A DNA stretch of 64,000 nt from UBA8752 sp036159995 (GCA_036159995.1 JAYYEI010000049.1:124001-188000), one strand, 5' to 3'; numbered from the stretch's first letter, positions 34,522-44,166 are shown. Notes: a model not told the origin generated them from the sequence alone. Numbers and translations: made by a program.

Positions 34522-37281
34522 ATGGATCTCCATTCCCATCTGAGCAACGCCGAGCCGGCTGCCATCGAGGCCCAGTACAGGCAATTCCTCGCCGACCCCA
34601 ATTCGGTGGACCCGACGTGGCGGTACTTCTTCCTCGGGTTCGACTTCGCCCAGCGCATCTACGGTGAGGAGGCCCTTGAGTCCGGCGGGACGTCAGGTTC
34701 TGCCTCCGGCGGAGCGGCCATGGGCCCCAAGGAATTCCGGGTGATCAACCTGATTCACGCCTACCGGACCCGCGGCCACCTGTTCACCAAGACCAACCCC
34801 GTTCGCGCCCGCCGCGACTACAGCCCCGACCTCTCGATTGCCCACTTCGGGCTGGAGGAGGCGGACCTCGACACCGTCTTCGAGGCGGGCAGTGAGGTCG
34901 GCATCGGCGCCGCGCCCCTTCGGGACATTATCGCCCACCTCGAGGAGACCTACTGCCACTCGATTGGCATCGAGTACATGTACATCCGCGAGCCGGAGCG
35001 CTGGGAGTGGTTCAAGGACCACATTGAGTTGGCCAACCGGCCCGTGCTGAGCGAGGCGGAGAAGAAGCAGATTTTCAAGAAGCTCAACCAGGCGACCGTC
35101 TTCGAGGAGTTCCTCCAGAAGAAGTTCGTGGGCCAGAAGCGCTTCAGCGTGGAGGGCGGGGAGAGCCTGTTGCCCGCGCTGGACGCCATCGTGGAGCGCG
35201 GTTCCGAGCTGGGGGCCAAAGAGTTCATCATCGGCATGGCCCACCGCGGCCGCCTGAACACCCTCGCGCACATCCTCAACAAGCCCTACGCCGACATTTT
35301 CGAGGAGTTCGCCGGCAAGGCCTACGACCATGGGGACGACTTCGACGGCGACGTGAAGTACCACATGGGGTACAGCACGGATTTCGAGGCCGACACCGGG
35401 GTGCCCATCCACATCACGCTGGCGCCGAACCCCTCGCACCTGGAGGCGGTGGACCCGGTGGTCGGAGGCATCGCTCGCGCCCGCATCGACCGGGAGCACC
35501 ACGACGAGAACGCCGTCGTGCCCATTTTGGTCCACGGCGACGCGGCCGTGGCTGGCCAGGGGGTCGTCTACGAGGTGGTCCAGATGGCCCAGCTCGACGG
35601 CTACCGCACCGGCGGCACGATCCACCTCGTGGTCAACAACCAGGTCGGCTTCACGACCAATTACCTCGACGCCCGGTCCAGCATCTACTGCACGGACGTC
35701 GCCAAGGCCACGCACTGCCCGGTTTTCCACGTCAACGCCGATGACGCCGAGGCGGTGGTCACGGCAGTGCGCATTGCGCTGGAATACCGCCAGCGTTGGC
35801 ACCGAGACGTCTTCATCGACCTGCTCGGTTACCGGAAGTACGGCCACAACGAGGGTGATGAGCCCAAGTTCACGCAGCCCAAGCTCTACAAGGCCATTCA
35901 GCAACACCCGAACGCCCGGGAGCTCTACCTGCAGCAGCTCGAGGCGGAGGGCTTGATGGACCGCGCCACGGCCGAGACGATGCGGGCCGAAATCGAGGGC
36001 AAGCTCGACACGGCGATGGAGGAGGCGAAGACCACCGAGACCATCACGGTGACCAATTTCCTCGCAGGGCTGTGGCAGGATTTCCGGGTCAAGCAGCCGG
36101 GCGACGATGCCATGGAGGTGTGGACCGGATTCGACCGGGAGCGGCTCGGCAAGCTGGCCGACGCCCTGTGCAGCCTGCCCGAGGACCGCAAGTATTTCCG
36201 GAAGGTCATGAAGCTCTTCAAGGACCGCCGGACCATGATTGAAGAGGACCGCCTGGACTGGGGTTTGGGCGAATTGCTCGCCTACGGTACCCTGCTGGTG
36301 GAGGGCCATCCGGTCAGGGTCAGCGGCCAGGATGTGGAGCGCGGGACCTTCAGTCACCGCCACGCCGTGGTCAAGACCGAGGACACGGAGGAGGAGCGGA
36401 TTCCATTGAATCACCTCGAGGAGGGGCAGGAAACGCTGTCCATCTACAACTCCAACCTGAGCGAGTACGGGGTCATGGGCTTCGATTTCGGCTACGCCTA
36501 CGGGACGCCGGAAGGCCTGACCATTTGGGAGGCCCAGTTCGGCGACTTCAACAACGGAGCGCAGATCATCATCGACCAGTTCCTCACCTCCGGGGAGGAC
36601 AAATGGAATGCGCCCAACGGCCTGACGCTCTTCCTGCCGCACGGCTATGAGGGCATGGGCAGCGAGCACTCCAGCGGCCGCATGGAGCGGTACCTGCAGC
36701 TCTGTGCCGGCGACAACCTCCAGGTGGCCAATCCGACTACACCGGCGAACCATTTCCACTTGCTTCGCCGCCAGGTGCTCCGGCCGTTCCGGAAGCCGCT
36801 CGTGGTCTTCACGCCCAAGAAGCTGTTGCGCTATCCCGACGCCGTCAGCACGATGGCCGAACTCGCCGAGGGCAAGTTCCAGGCCGTCATCGACGACCCG
36901 CAGCGCGGGGGCAGCAGTGCCGATGGGGTGAAGCACGTGGTGCTCTGCTCCGGCAAGTTCTACTACGACCTGCTCGAGGAGCGCAAGAAGCGCGTGCAGG
37001 CCGGCGAGATGGACAGCATCGCGCTCGTTCGCCTCGAGCAGCTGTACCCGTTCCCGACCGCCGAGCTGGGGGCCATCCTCGACCGCTACGAGGGTGCCAC
37101 CCTGTGCTGGGCGCAGGAGGAGCCGTCCAACATGGGCGCCTTGGCCCACCTCCACCGGTTCGGCCCCGGCGTGACCCGCTTCTTCGCCCGTCCCGACTCC
37201 GCCAGCCCGGCGGCCGGCAGCCCCGTTGTCCACGCCGAACGGCACCAGGCCGTCATCGATTCCGTTTTTCAACTCGGTTGA
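34522..37281 (+). CDS. sucA: 2-oxoglutarate dehydrogenase E1 component
   Basis: Thiamine diphosphate-dependent decarboxylase of the 2-oxoglutarate dehydrogenase complex in the TCA cycle. The 919-residue protein begins with the E1o N-terminal segment that binds the complex (YRQFLADPNSVDPTWRYFF), contains MAHRGRLN at ~240-247, LAPNPSHLEAV, the ThDP/Mg region HGDAAVAGQGVVYE at ~339-352 with NNQVGFTT, and a C-terminal transketolase-like domain (FLPHGYEGMGSEHSSGRMERYLQLC). ATG 34522 is chosen over a TTG at 34504 because it gives the conserved short N-terminus and a normal leader. Followed by sucB after 45 nt; the E3 gene lpd is at 28 kb. Confidence 0.97.
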   Translation: MDLHSHLSNAEPAAIEAQYRQFLADPNSVDPTWRYFFLGFDFAQRIYGEEALESGGTSGSASGGAAMGPKEFRVINLIHAYRTRGHLFTKTNPVRARRDYSPDLSIAHFGLEEADLDTVFEAGSEVGIGAAPLRDIIAHLEETYCHSIGIEYMYIREPERWEWFKDHIELANRPVLSEAEKKQIFKKLNQATVFEEFLQKKFVGQKRFSVEGGESLLPALDAIVERGSELGAKEFIIGMAHRGRLNTLAHILNKPYADIFEEFAGKAYDHGDDFDGDVKYHMGYSTDFEADTGVPIHITLAPNPSHLEAVDPVVGGIARARIDREHHDENAVVPILVHGDAAVAGQGVVYEVVQMAQLDGYRTGGTIHLVVNNQVGFTTNYLDARSSIYCTDVAKATHCPVFHVNADDAEAVVTAVRIALEYRQRWHRDVFIDLLGYRKYGHNEGDEPKFTQPKLYKAIQQHPNARELYLQQLEAEGLMDRATAETMRAEIEGKLDTAMEEAKTTETITVTNFLAGLWQDFRVKQPGDDAMEVWTGFDRERLGKLADALCSLPEDRKYFRKVMKLFKDRRTMIEEDRLDWGLGELLAYGTLLVEGHPVRVSGQDVERGTFSHRHAVVKTEDTEEERIPLNHLEEGQETLSIYNSNLSEYGVMGFDFGYAYGTPEGLTIWEAQFGDFNNGAQIIIDQFLTSGEDKWNAPNGLTLFLPHGYEGMGSEHSSGRMERYLQLCAGDNLQVANPTTPANHFHLLRRQVLRPFRKPLVVFTPKKLLRYPDAVSTMAELAEGKFQAVIDDPQRGGSSADGVKHVVLCSGKFYYDLLEERKKRVQAGEMDSIALVRLEQLYPFPTAELGAILDRYEGATLCWAQEEPSNMGALAHLHRFGPGVTRFFARPDSASPAAGSPVVHAERHQAVIDSVFQLG

Positions 37282-37326
37282 CGACCTTGACCCCACACCG
37301 ATTCACCCACCCGATCCACAGACCCC

Positions 37327-38592
37327 ATGCCCATCCTTGAAATGAAGGTCCCCAGTCCCGGAGAGTCCATCTCGGAAGTGGAAATCGCCGCCTGGCTCGT
37401 CTCCGACGGTGACTACGTCTTCAAGGACCAGGCCATCGCCGAGGTCGACAGCGACAAGGCCACCCTCGAGCTTCCCGCCGAGATGGCCGGTACCATCACG
37501 CTCAAGGCCGAGGAGGGGGATGCCGTGGCCGTGGGCGCCGTGGTCTGCCTGATCGATACCGATGCGGAGGCCCCGGCCGATGCCGCCCCTCCAGCGGCCG
37601 CCTCGGCACCGGCCCCTGCGAAGCCTGAGCCTGCCCCAGCCCCGGCTCCTGCCGCTGCACCCGCGGCGGCTCCGGCCGCGACGGGCCATGCCGCCGGACA
37701 CCCTTCGCCAGCGGCCCGCAAGCTGATGGACGAGAACGGATTGCAGGCCGGCCAGGTCGCCGGCAGCGGACCGGGAGGGCGCGTGCTCAAGCAGGACGTC
37801 CTCGCCGCCATGGCCAAGGGCATTCCCCAACCCAACCTGCCCGGCGCCGGCTGGACCGGAAGCCGCGACGTGAGCCGCGAGAAGATGAGCATGCTGCGCC
37901 GCAAGGTGGCGGAGCGCCTCGTCGGCGTCAAGAACGAGACGGCCATGTTGACCACCTTCAACGAGGTGGACATGAAGCCCATCATGGACCTCCGCAAGAA
38001 GTACAAGGAGAAGTTCAAGGACCAGTACGGTGTGGGCCTCGGCTTCATGGGCTTCTTCACCAAGGCGGTGACCGCTGCATTGGAACTCTACCCCGCCGTC
38101 AACGCCATGATTGACGGCAAGGAGATGGTCATGCACGACTACGCTGACATCGGCATCGCCGTGAGCTCGCCCAAGGGCCTCATGGTGCCCGTTGTACGCA
38201 ACGCCGAGTCCATGAGCCTCGACCAGATCGAAGCTGAGATCAAGCGCCTGGCCATCCGCGCCCGCGACGGCCAGATCACGGTCGACGAGATGACCGGCGG
38301 CACCTTCACCATCACCAACGGCGGTGTCTTCGGTTCCATGCTGTCCACGCCCATCATCAATCCTCCGCAGAGCGCCATCCTCGGCATGCACAACATCGTG
38401 GAGCGTCCGGTGGCGGTCAATGGTCAGGTGGAGATTCGTCCGATCATGTACGTGGCCCTCAGCTACGACCACCGCATCATCGACGGCAAGGAAAGCGTCA
38501 GCTTCCTCGTTGCGGTGAAGGAGATGCTCGAGAACCCCGAGCGGATGCTCTTCGGTTCCAAGGATCCGATGGAAGTCCTCCTCGGCCTCTGA
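37327..38592 (+). CDS. sucB: Dihydrolipoyllysine succinyltransferase (E2o)
   Basis: Transfers the succinyl group from lipoate to CoA. The 421-residue protein has one lipoyl domain (~1-77) with Lys44 in EVDSDKATLELPAE, an Ala/Pro-rich swinging linker (~80-120), a peripheral subunit-binding domain (~125-160; SPAARKLMDENGLQAGQVAGSGPGGRVLK), and the catalytic domain (~185-421) with the active-site His in SYDHRIIDGKE near 382. The domain order and GGTFTITNGGVFGSMLSTPI motif are those of E2o rather than E2p. It follows sucA by 45 nt and precedes rodA by a single nucleotide. Confidence 0.97.
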   Translation: MPILEMKVPSPGESISEVEIAAWLVSDGDYVFKDQAIAEVDSDKATLELPAEMAGTITLKAEEGDAVAVGAVVCLIDTDAEAPADAAPPAAASAPAPAKPEPAPAPAPAAAPAAAPAATGHAAGHPSPAARKLMDENGLQAGQVAGSGPGGRVLKQDVLAAMAKGIPQPNLPGAGWTGSRDVSREKMSMLRRKVAERLVGVKNETAMLTTFNEVDMKPIMDLRKKYKEKFKDQYGVGLGFMGFFTKAVTAALELYPAVNAMIDGKEMVMHDYADIGIAVSSPKGLMVPVVRNAESMSLDQIEAEIKRLAIRARDGQITVDEMTGGTFTITNGGVFGSMLSTPIINPPQSAILGMHNIVERPVAVNGQVEIRPIMYVALSYDHRIIDGKESVSFLVAVKEMLENPERMLFGSKDPMEVLLGL

Positions 38593-38593
38593 C

Positions 38594-39916
38594 GTGCCGG
38601 CGCGCAAACAACGCATCGCCTCCAACCTCGACGGCCCGACAGTCGTCCTCTTTCTCCTGTTGGCTGGTCTCGGCTGGTGGAACCTCGTCTCCGCCTCGAC
38701 GGGCCTTGACGGAGCGGTCGAGTGGTCGCTGTCCACCCTGCACGGGAAGCAGGCCCTCTGGCTCGTGGCCAGCCTCGTCCTCGGCGCCCTGATTCTCCAA
38801 GTCGATGGGGAATTCTTCATCCGCACGGCGTGGCTCAACTACGCCATCCAGATTGGCTTGTGTGCCGCTGTTCTGGTCATCGGAAAGAAGGTCGGCGGGG
38901 CGAGGTCCTGGTTCGGCGTCGGAGGCTTCGGCATCCAGCCGTCGGAGTTCGCCAAGCTCGGCACCGCCATGGCGCTGGCCTGGTTCCTCGGCACCCGGGA
39001 TGGATGGAAGGACTGGCCCAGCCGCCTGCGCTCCCTCGCCATCGTGGGGCTTCCCGCCGGCCTGATCTTGCTTCAGCCGGACGCCGGAACGGTGCTGGTC
39101 TTCCTTGGCTTCGTGTTTGCCCTCTACCGCGAGGGCATGACGGGCGCCGTGCTCATCGCCGGTTTTGCGGCGATTGTGATGGCGGTGCTGACCATCCTCA
39201 CGAGCGCGTCGACGATGGACTATCCCCTTCTCGGGGAACGGACCGGCTTCACGGCCTTCATGGTCGGTTTCGTCCTGGTCGGGGCGGTGGTCATCCGCAT
39301 CCTCCGCAGCGCCACCCTTCCGCGCTACCGGGCCCGGACCGTCCGTTTGGCCATCGGGGTCATGGTTGCGGCCGTGGCGTATTCGACCACCCTGAACGTG
39401 GCCCTCGAGGACGTCCTGCGTCCACACCAGAAGGAGCGCATCCATGTGTTGTTCGGCTTGGAGGTGAGCAATCCCGACGCCGACTACAACATCCGGCACG
39501 CGAAGACTGCCATCGGTTCGGGTGGCTTGGCGGGGAAGGGCTGGCGACAGGGACCCATGACCGGTTACGGCTTCGTCCCGGAGCAGGAAACGGACTTCAT
39601 CTTCTGCAAATGGTCCGAGGAGCGCGGCTTCCTCGGCTCTGTGACCTTCCTCCTGTTGTATGCAGCGTTCCTGCTGCGCATCTTCTTCCTCGGGGAGCGG
39701 CAGCGAAGCCGGTTCACCCGGGTGTACGCCTATGGCCTCGGGGGCATTCTTTTCATGCACCTCCTGATCAATGTGGGCATGGTGCTCGGGCTCGTTCCCG
39801 TGATCGGCATCCCCCTGCCGTTCATGAGCTACGGCGGATCGAGTTTCATGGCGTTCTCCCTGATGGTGGGGGTGCTGCTCCGTCTGGATGCGGAGCGGTT
39901 CAGTGTGCTGCGCTGA
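38594..39916 (+). CDS. rodA: Rod shape-determining protein RodA (SEDS glycosyltransferase)
   Basis: SEDS peptidoglycan polymerase that acts with PBP2 and MreBCD in side-wall growth. 440 residues with about ten membrane helices. It shows ARSWFGVGGFGIQPSEFAKLGTAMALAW at ~104-131, LLQPDAGTVLVFLGF with the conserved Asp, the large periplasmic loop with IGSGGLAGKGWRQGP, EQETDFIFCKWSEERGFLG, and the closing IPLPFMSYGGSS. The start is GTG 38594, 1 nt after the sucB stop. In related genomes it follows mrdA on the same strand; here it is on the opposite strand and convergent with mrdA, with only 3 nt between the two stop codons. Confidence 0.94.
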   Translation: MPARKQRIASNLDGPTVVLFLLLAGLGWWNLVSASTGLDGAVEWSLSTLHGKQALWLVASLVLGALILQVDGEFFIRTAWLNYAIQIGLCAAVLVIGKKVGGARSWFGVGGFGIQPSEFAKLGTAMALAWFLGTRDGWKDWPSRLRSLAIVGLPAGLILLQPDAGTVLVFLGFVFALYREGMTGAVLIAGFAAIVMAVLTILTSASTMDYPLLGERTGFTAFMVGFVLVGAVVIRILRSATLPRYRARTVRLAIGVMVAAVAYSTTLNVALEDVLRPHQKERIHVLFGLEVSNPDADYNIRHAKTAIGSGGLAGKGWRQGPMTGYGFVPEQETDFIFCKWSEERGFLGSVTFLLLYAAFLLRIFFLGERQRSRFTRVYAYGLGGILFMHLLINVGMVLGLVPVIGIPLPFMSYGGSSFMAFSLMVGVLLRLDAERFSVLR

Positions 39917-39919
39917 GTT

Positions 39920-41809
39920 TCATTGGGCGTCGGTCACCGGCAATTCGGTCATCGGCACATCGGTCGCCGTCTCCTCGGCCGACTCCTCTTCTGGTTCTGG
40001 GTAAGGGTCCGAGAGGTCGGCGTCGAGGATGCGGTTGAGGCGCGCCACCGAGGCGACCTCGCCGGTCAGGTACTGCTCAATCAGCAAGGCCGCGATGGGG
40101 GCGGCCCATTCGCCTCCGAAGCCGGAATTCTCCACGTACACGCTCAGCGCGATTTGAGGGTCGTCCATGGGGGCGAAGGCGATGAACACCGAATGGTCCT
40201 TCCGCGGTTCGTCCTGCACGGTTCCGGTCTTTCCGCAGACGGCGATGCCGTCAATCCGCGCCCTTCGGCCCGTTCCGCTCGGCTGGTCGACCACATCGCG
40301 CATGGCTTCCACGACTGGGTTGAAGTGACGCGGGTCCACCCCGGTTTCCTGACGGATGCCCAGCCCGGACGGCTTGCCGTTTCCGCCGAGGTCCCGCACG
40401 AAATGGGGCAGCCGGTACCAGCCTCGGTTGGCGAGGATGGCGGCGAGGTTGGCCATCTGCAACGGCGTGGTCAACAGCTCGCCTTCGCCGATCGCGATGG
40501 AGTAGATCGTCCCGAAGTCCCAACGCCGTGACCCGTAGACGCGGTCGTAGTCGGCACTGCCAGGGATGTTGCCAGTGGAGGTGCCCGGAAGGCGCGCACC
40601 GAGGGAGGTGCCGAAGCCGAAAGCCTGGCCCCGTTCACGCCAGTGGTCGAGCCCGTTGGCGGCCTGCTCGAAGCGCCCTTTCCCTTCGCCGGCCTGCACC
40701 ACGCGTTGCATGACGCGGTAGAAATAAGGGTTGCAGCTGTGGACCACGGCCTCGCGCAGATCGTCCTGGGTGTGGGGACCGTGGCAACCGATCAGCTCCC
40801 GATCGCAGGGAAAGCGGGTGCCGGGTCGGATCCGGCCTTCATCCAGCGCGATGAGGCCCTGCACCATTTTCCAGATGGACCCCGGTCGGTAGGTGGCCTT
40901 GATGGCCCGGTTGAACAGGGGTTTGTCGGGGTCGACGACGAGCTGCCGGTAGTATTCGCCCCGCTCGGGACCGACCAACCGTCCCGGATCGAAGTCGGGC
41001 GCGGAGACCAGGGCCAGCACTTCTCCACTGGCAGGCTCGATGGCGACTATGCTGCCTTTTTTGCCGTCCATCAGGGATTCGGCGAACTGCTGCAGTCCGA
41101 GATCGAGGGTGAGGGTCAGATCCTGACCGGCTTCGGCCGGCCGGTCGTCGGAGGATGTGGCGGCCGTGTTCCGCACTTGGTTCCGGGCATCCACCATCAC
41201 GGATTCTCGGCCCTTGACGCCCCGCAATTCGAGCTCGTACACTTTCTCGAGGCCGCTGCGTCCGATGCGGTCCCCCATCTGGTAGAAGGGGTCCGAGGAC
41301 AGGTCGTCGGCGGTGGTCTCCGCGTATTCGCCCAACAGGTGTCCGGCGGTCGGATTGAGGTGGTCCCGGACCGGCCGGGTCCGGAAATCAAAGCCCGGGA
41401 AGCGGTGACGCTCGGAGGCCATTTGGGCGTGTTCCGCGGTGTTGAGTCCCTTTCGCACGGAGGAGGCCTTGTGCGAGCTGTAGCGCCGGGCCCGCTCAAG
41501 AGCGTCCCCCAGCTGCTCTTCCGTCATGCCGCACCACCGGGCGGCATCGGGCAACCAGTCCTCCCACGGTTTGGGGAGCAGACGGGGGGTGACCGTGAGG
41601 TCATGCGTGGCCTTGGAACCGACCATCAGTTCCCCATGGCGGTCGAGGATCAGGCCCCGGCTGGGTGGAATCGTATACCGGTTGCTCGTCAAGGATTCCG
41701 CCTTGTTCGCCCATTCGGGTTGCAACAATTGCAAGCCCATCAGCCGAAGGATGAAGGCCCCGACGAAGAAGACCACGAGGAGGACGACCGTTCTGAATCG
41801 GGTGTCCAT
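39920..41809 (-). CDS. mrdA: Penicillin-binding protein 2 (MrdA)
   Basis: Monofunctional peptidoglycan transpeptidase of the elongasome, partner of RodA. 629 residues: one N-terminal membrane helix (~8-26), the dimerisation/pedestal domain (~45-225; SNRYTIPPSRGLILDRHGE), and the transpeptidase domain with active-site Ser311 in SIWK (311-314), SCN at 358-360 and KTGT at 527-530. The C-terminal ~35 residues are acidic (EPEEESAEETATD). The ATG at 41809 overlaps the mreD stop by one base. Last gene of the mreB-mreC-mreD-mrdA unit; rodA, normally next, is inverted. Confidence 0.95.
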   Translation of the reverse strand: MDTRFRTVVLLVVFFVGAFILRLMGLQLLQPEWANKAESLTSNRYTIPPSRGLILDRHGELMVGSKATHDLTVTPRLLPKPWEDWLPDAARWCGMTEEQLGDALERARRYSSHKASSVRKGLNTAEHAQMASERHRFPGFDFRTRPVRDHLNPTAGHLLGEYAETTADDLSSDPFYQMGDRIGRSGLEKVYELELRGVKGRESVMVDARNQVRNTAATSSDDRPAEAGQDLTLTLDLGLQQFAESLMDGKKGSIVAIEPASGEVLALVSAPDFDPGRLVGPERGEYYRQLVVDPDKPLFNRAIKATYRPGSIWKMVQGLIALDEGRIRPGTRFPCDRELIGCHGPHTQDDLREAVVHSCNPYFYRVMQRVVQAGEGKGRFEQAANGLDHWRERGQAFGFGTSLGARLPGTSTGNIPGSADYDRVYGSRRWDFGTIYSIAIGEGELLTTPLQMANLAAILANRGWYRLPHFVRDLGGNGKPSGLGIRQETGVDPRHFNPVVEAMRDVVDQPSGTGRRARIDGIAVCGKTGTVQDEPRKDHSVFIAFAPMDDPQIALSVYVENSGFGGEWAAPIAALLIEQYLTGEVASVARLNRILDADLSDPYPEPEEESAEETATDVPMTELPVTDAQ

Positions 41810-42318
41810 CAGCCCTTGGTTTTTCGTCCGGGTGGCACGACCAACAGGTGGAGCAGGAGACAGCAACAGGTCGTCCAGATGGCACTGGTCAGGGCGGGCA
41901 TCAGGGCCCCCAGCATCAGGTGAGCGTGCCAGGTGTCCACGACCATCAGGGCGAGGTGAAAGAGCAGCGAGCCGAGAAAGGAGAGCGCCAGCACCCACTG
42001 GAGTCCGAGGTCTCGCACGGTGGGCTTCTGGGTCACCTCATAGCCATCGCGCGGAGCGAGGATGCTGTGCAATCCGGGCATGGCGCCTCCGAGGACGGTG
42101 CCGGCGACCATGTGGTGTCCGTAGGTGCCCATCATCAAGTCCAGTCCAAGGCCCATCAGGAATCCGGCGCCCAGTTTGGTGAAGGCCCCGGCCTTTGGGG
42201 GCAGCATGAACAGCGCCCACAAGACCCATTGGGGCCGCGTCCATTCCCCGAACGGGGCGACAGCCTCGAGCAGAACGGCCTGCAGGACCACCATCAATGC
42301 GAGCCGGGCGAGCGTCAT
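41809..42318 (-). CDS. mreD: Rod shape-determining protein MreD-like
   Basis: A 169-residue membrane protein with about five hydrophobic segments (LARLALMVVLQAVLLEAV, WVLWALFMLPPKAG, GAGFLMGLGLDLMMGTYGHHMVAGTVLG, LQWVLALSFLGSLLFHLALMVV, LTSAIWTTCCCLLLHLLVV). The GFLMGLGLDLMMGTYG segment resembles the conserved GLLLDLLSGSLPG-type motif of MreD. Sequence is weakly conserved in this family, so position between mreC and mrdA is the stronger evidence. The ATG overlaps the mreC end by 4 nt and its stop overlaps the mrdA start by one base. Anchors the elongasome in the inner membrane. Confidence 0.82.
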   Translation of the reverse strand: MTLARLALMVVLQAVLLEAVAPFGEWTRPQWVLWALFMLPPKAGAFTKLGAGFLMGLGLDLMMGTYGHHMVAGTVLGGAMPGLHSILAPRDGYEVTQKPTVRDLGLQWVLALSFLGSLLFHLALMVVDTWHAHLMLGALMPALTSAIWTTCCCLLLHLLVVPPGRKTKG

Positions 42319-43127
42319 GGTTGGGGCAGGGGTTGAGCGAGCACGGTGCGCTCGCTGTCGGACCGGTTGCGGATGTACTCGAGGTGCCGGACCGAGGCGA
42401 TGTCGACGAGGGGAACCACGGATACGGTTTTGAAGTCGGACCCGCTCGACTGGCGGCTCGAGTGGATCGTGCCGACCGGGATTCCGTCCGGAAAGAGCAG
42501 GTCGAATCCGGAAGTGAAGACCGTGTCGCCCACCTCGGCGCGGGTGTACCGTGGAACGTCGGACAGGGTGTACCGGTCCGCATCGCGTCCTTCCCATTGG
42601 AGGGGCACCACGGGTCCGGTCCGGCCGACCCGGCAGCTCCACGTTCCGGCGGTGTTGAGCATGGGCAGGATGCGGCTGTAGCGTTCTCCGACGTCGACGA
42701 CGGTGCCGATGGCCACCCCATTGGACAGGACTCCCATGCCGACGGACAGGCCCCCATCGGCCCCCGGGGCGCCTAGGGCCATCGACCGGGCGAGGCCATC
42801 GGGGCCCTTGATCAGCATGCCGGTGGTGACGTTCCATCCCGATCCGTCATCCCGATGCCATTGTCCATCGCGCTCCATGGAGAGGAGCTGGGAGCGGAGC
42901 TTGGCGTTCTGTTCGGCCAATGCGGCATTCTTCTCCGCGAGTTCGAGGTAATCCCGCCACTGCTGCTGCTGGCCTTCGACTCCGGCGGCCAGTCCTCCGG
43001 TCGTCCGGAACCAGCTGGACCGCGCACTCCCGTCATGCCGAACGAGCACGCCAAACGACACCCCCAGCAGGAGCAGGAAGGTCAGGAGAAAGGCGTTGCG
43101 TTGGAGGAGGAGCCAGAGGTTGCGCAT
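42315..43127 (-). CDS. mreC: Rod shape-determining protein MreC
   Basis: Periplasmic scaffold of the elongasome, 270 residues. It has one N-terminal membrane helix (~11-29; AFLLTFLLLLGVSFGVLV), a coiled coil at ~55-85 (QQQQWRDYLELAEKNAALAEQ, then AKLRSQL), and the two-lobed beta domain with VGMGVLSNGVAIGTVVDVGERYSRILPMLN and GDTVFTSGFDLLFPDGIPVGTI, the family signature. It lies 13 nt after mreB and overlaps mreD by 4 nt, so the genes are cotranscribed and coupled. Confidence 0.94.
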   Translation of the reverse strand: MRNLWLLLQRNAFLLTFLLLLGVSFGVLVRHDGSARSSWFRTTGGLAAGVEGQQQQWRDYLELAEKNAALAEQNAKLRSQLLSMERDGQWHRDDGSGWNVTTGMLIKGPDGLARSMALGAPGADGGLSVGMGVLSNGVAIGTVVDVGERYSRILPMLNTAGTWSCRVGRTGPVVPLQWEGRDADRYTLSDVPRYTRAEVGDTVFTSGFDLLFPDGIPVGTIHSSRQSSGSDFKTVSVVPLVDIASVRHLEYIRNRSDSERTVLAQPLPQP

Positions 43128-43140
43128 CGGCAGTCCGGGC

Positions 43141-44166
43141 TCACTCGCGCATCAGGAAGGCGAAGTTGTCGACGTTCTTCAGGGCAATCGCCGTCCCCCG
43201 GGCCACGGCGCGGAGCGGCTCCTCGGCCACGTGCACCGGCAGGCGCGTCTTGGAGCTGATCCGCTTGTCGAGACCGCGCAACAGGGCCCCGCCTCCGGCG
43301 AGGTAGATGCCGGTCTTGTAGATGTCGGCGGACAGCTCGGGCGGCGTGTTCTCCAAACAGCTCAGGATGGCCTCCTCAATTTTGGAGATCGACTTGTCGA
43401 GGGCCATCGCGATCTCGGCGTAGCTCACGTGGATTTCCTTCGGGATGCCCGTCATGAGGTCCCGGCCCCGGACGGCGTAATCCTCCGGCGGGTCGTCCAA
43501 CTCGGTGAGGGCACTGCCCACCTCGATCTTGATCTGCTCCGCGGTGCGCTCCCCCACGAGGATGTTGTGCTGGCGGCGCATGTACTCTTCAATATCCTGG
43601 GTGAATTCATCTCCGGCCACCCGGATGTTTTTGTCGGTGACGATGCCGCCGAGGGCGATCACGGCAATCTCGGAGGTGCCCCCGCCGATGTCGATGATCA
43701 TGTTGCCCATCGGCTCCTCGACGTCGATGCCGATTCCGATGGCGGCGGCCATCGGCTCGTGGATGAGGTAGACCTCCTTGGCTCCGGCGTGCTCGGCGCT
43801 GTCCTTGACCGCGCGCTTCTCCACCTCGGTGATGCCCGAAGGGATGCAGATGACCATCCGCAGCGTCGGGTTGAAAAGGCTCCGGCGCTGGTTAATCATG
43901 CGGATCATCCCCTTGATCATGTCCTCGGCGCTCTGGAAGTCGGCGATCACGCCGTCCTTGAGGGGGCGCACGGTCTTGATGTCCTCGTGGGTCTTGCCGT
44001 GCATCAACTGGGCCTGGCGCCCGATGGCGACCGTCTTGTTGGATGCGCGGTCCTTGGCCACGATGGAGGGTTCATCCACGACGACCTGGTCCTCATAGTA
44101 GATCACCGTGTTGGCGGTGCCGAGATCAATCGCGATCTCCTGCATGAAAAAGTTGAACAGCCCCAT
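43141..44166 (-). CDS. mreB: Rod shape-determining protein MreB
   Basis: Bacterial actin that organises side-wall peptidoglycan synthesis. 341 residues with the actin-fold nucleotide motifs: phosphate 1 IDLGTANTVIYYED at ~13-26, MIDIGGGTSEIAVIALGG (phosphate 2) at ~160-178, and the adenosine motif YLAGGGALLRGLD near 297-309. It contains the EPMAAAIGIG segment and a hydrophobic N-terminus (MGLFNFFMQ) suited to membrane attachment. It lies 108 nt downstream of purH on the same strand, an arrangement known from Flavobacteria, and has its own start-proximal promoter-like box. Confidence 0.97.
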   Translation of the reverse strand: MGLFNFFMQEIAIDLGTANTVIYYEDQVVVDEPSIVAKDRASNKTVAIGRQAQLMHGKTHEDIKTVRPLKDGVIADFQSAEDMIKGMIRMINQRRSLFNPTLRMVICIPSGITEVEKRAVKDSAEHAGAKEVYLIHEPMAAAIGIGIDVEEPMGNMIIDIGGGTSEIAVIALGGIVTDKNIRVAGDEFTQDIEEYMRRQHNILVGERTAEQIKIEVGSALTELDDPPEDYAVRGRDLMTGIPKEIHVSYAEIAMALDKSISKIEEAILSCLENTPPELSADIYKTGIYLAGGGALLRGLDKRISSKTRLPVHVAEEPLRAVARGTAIALKNVDNFAFLMRE

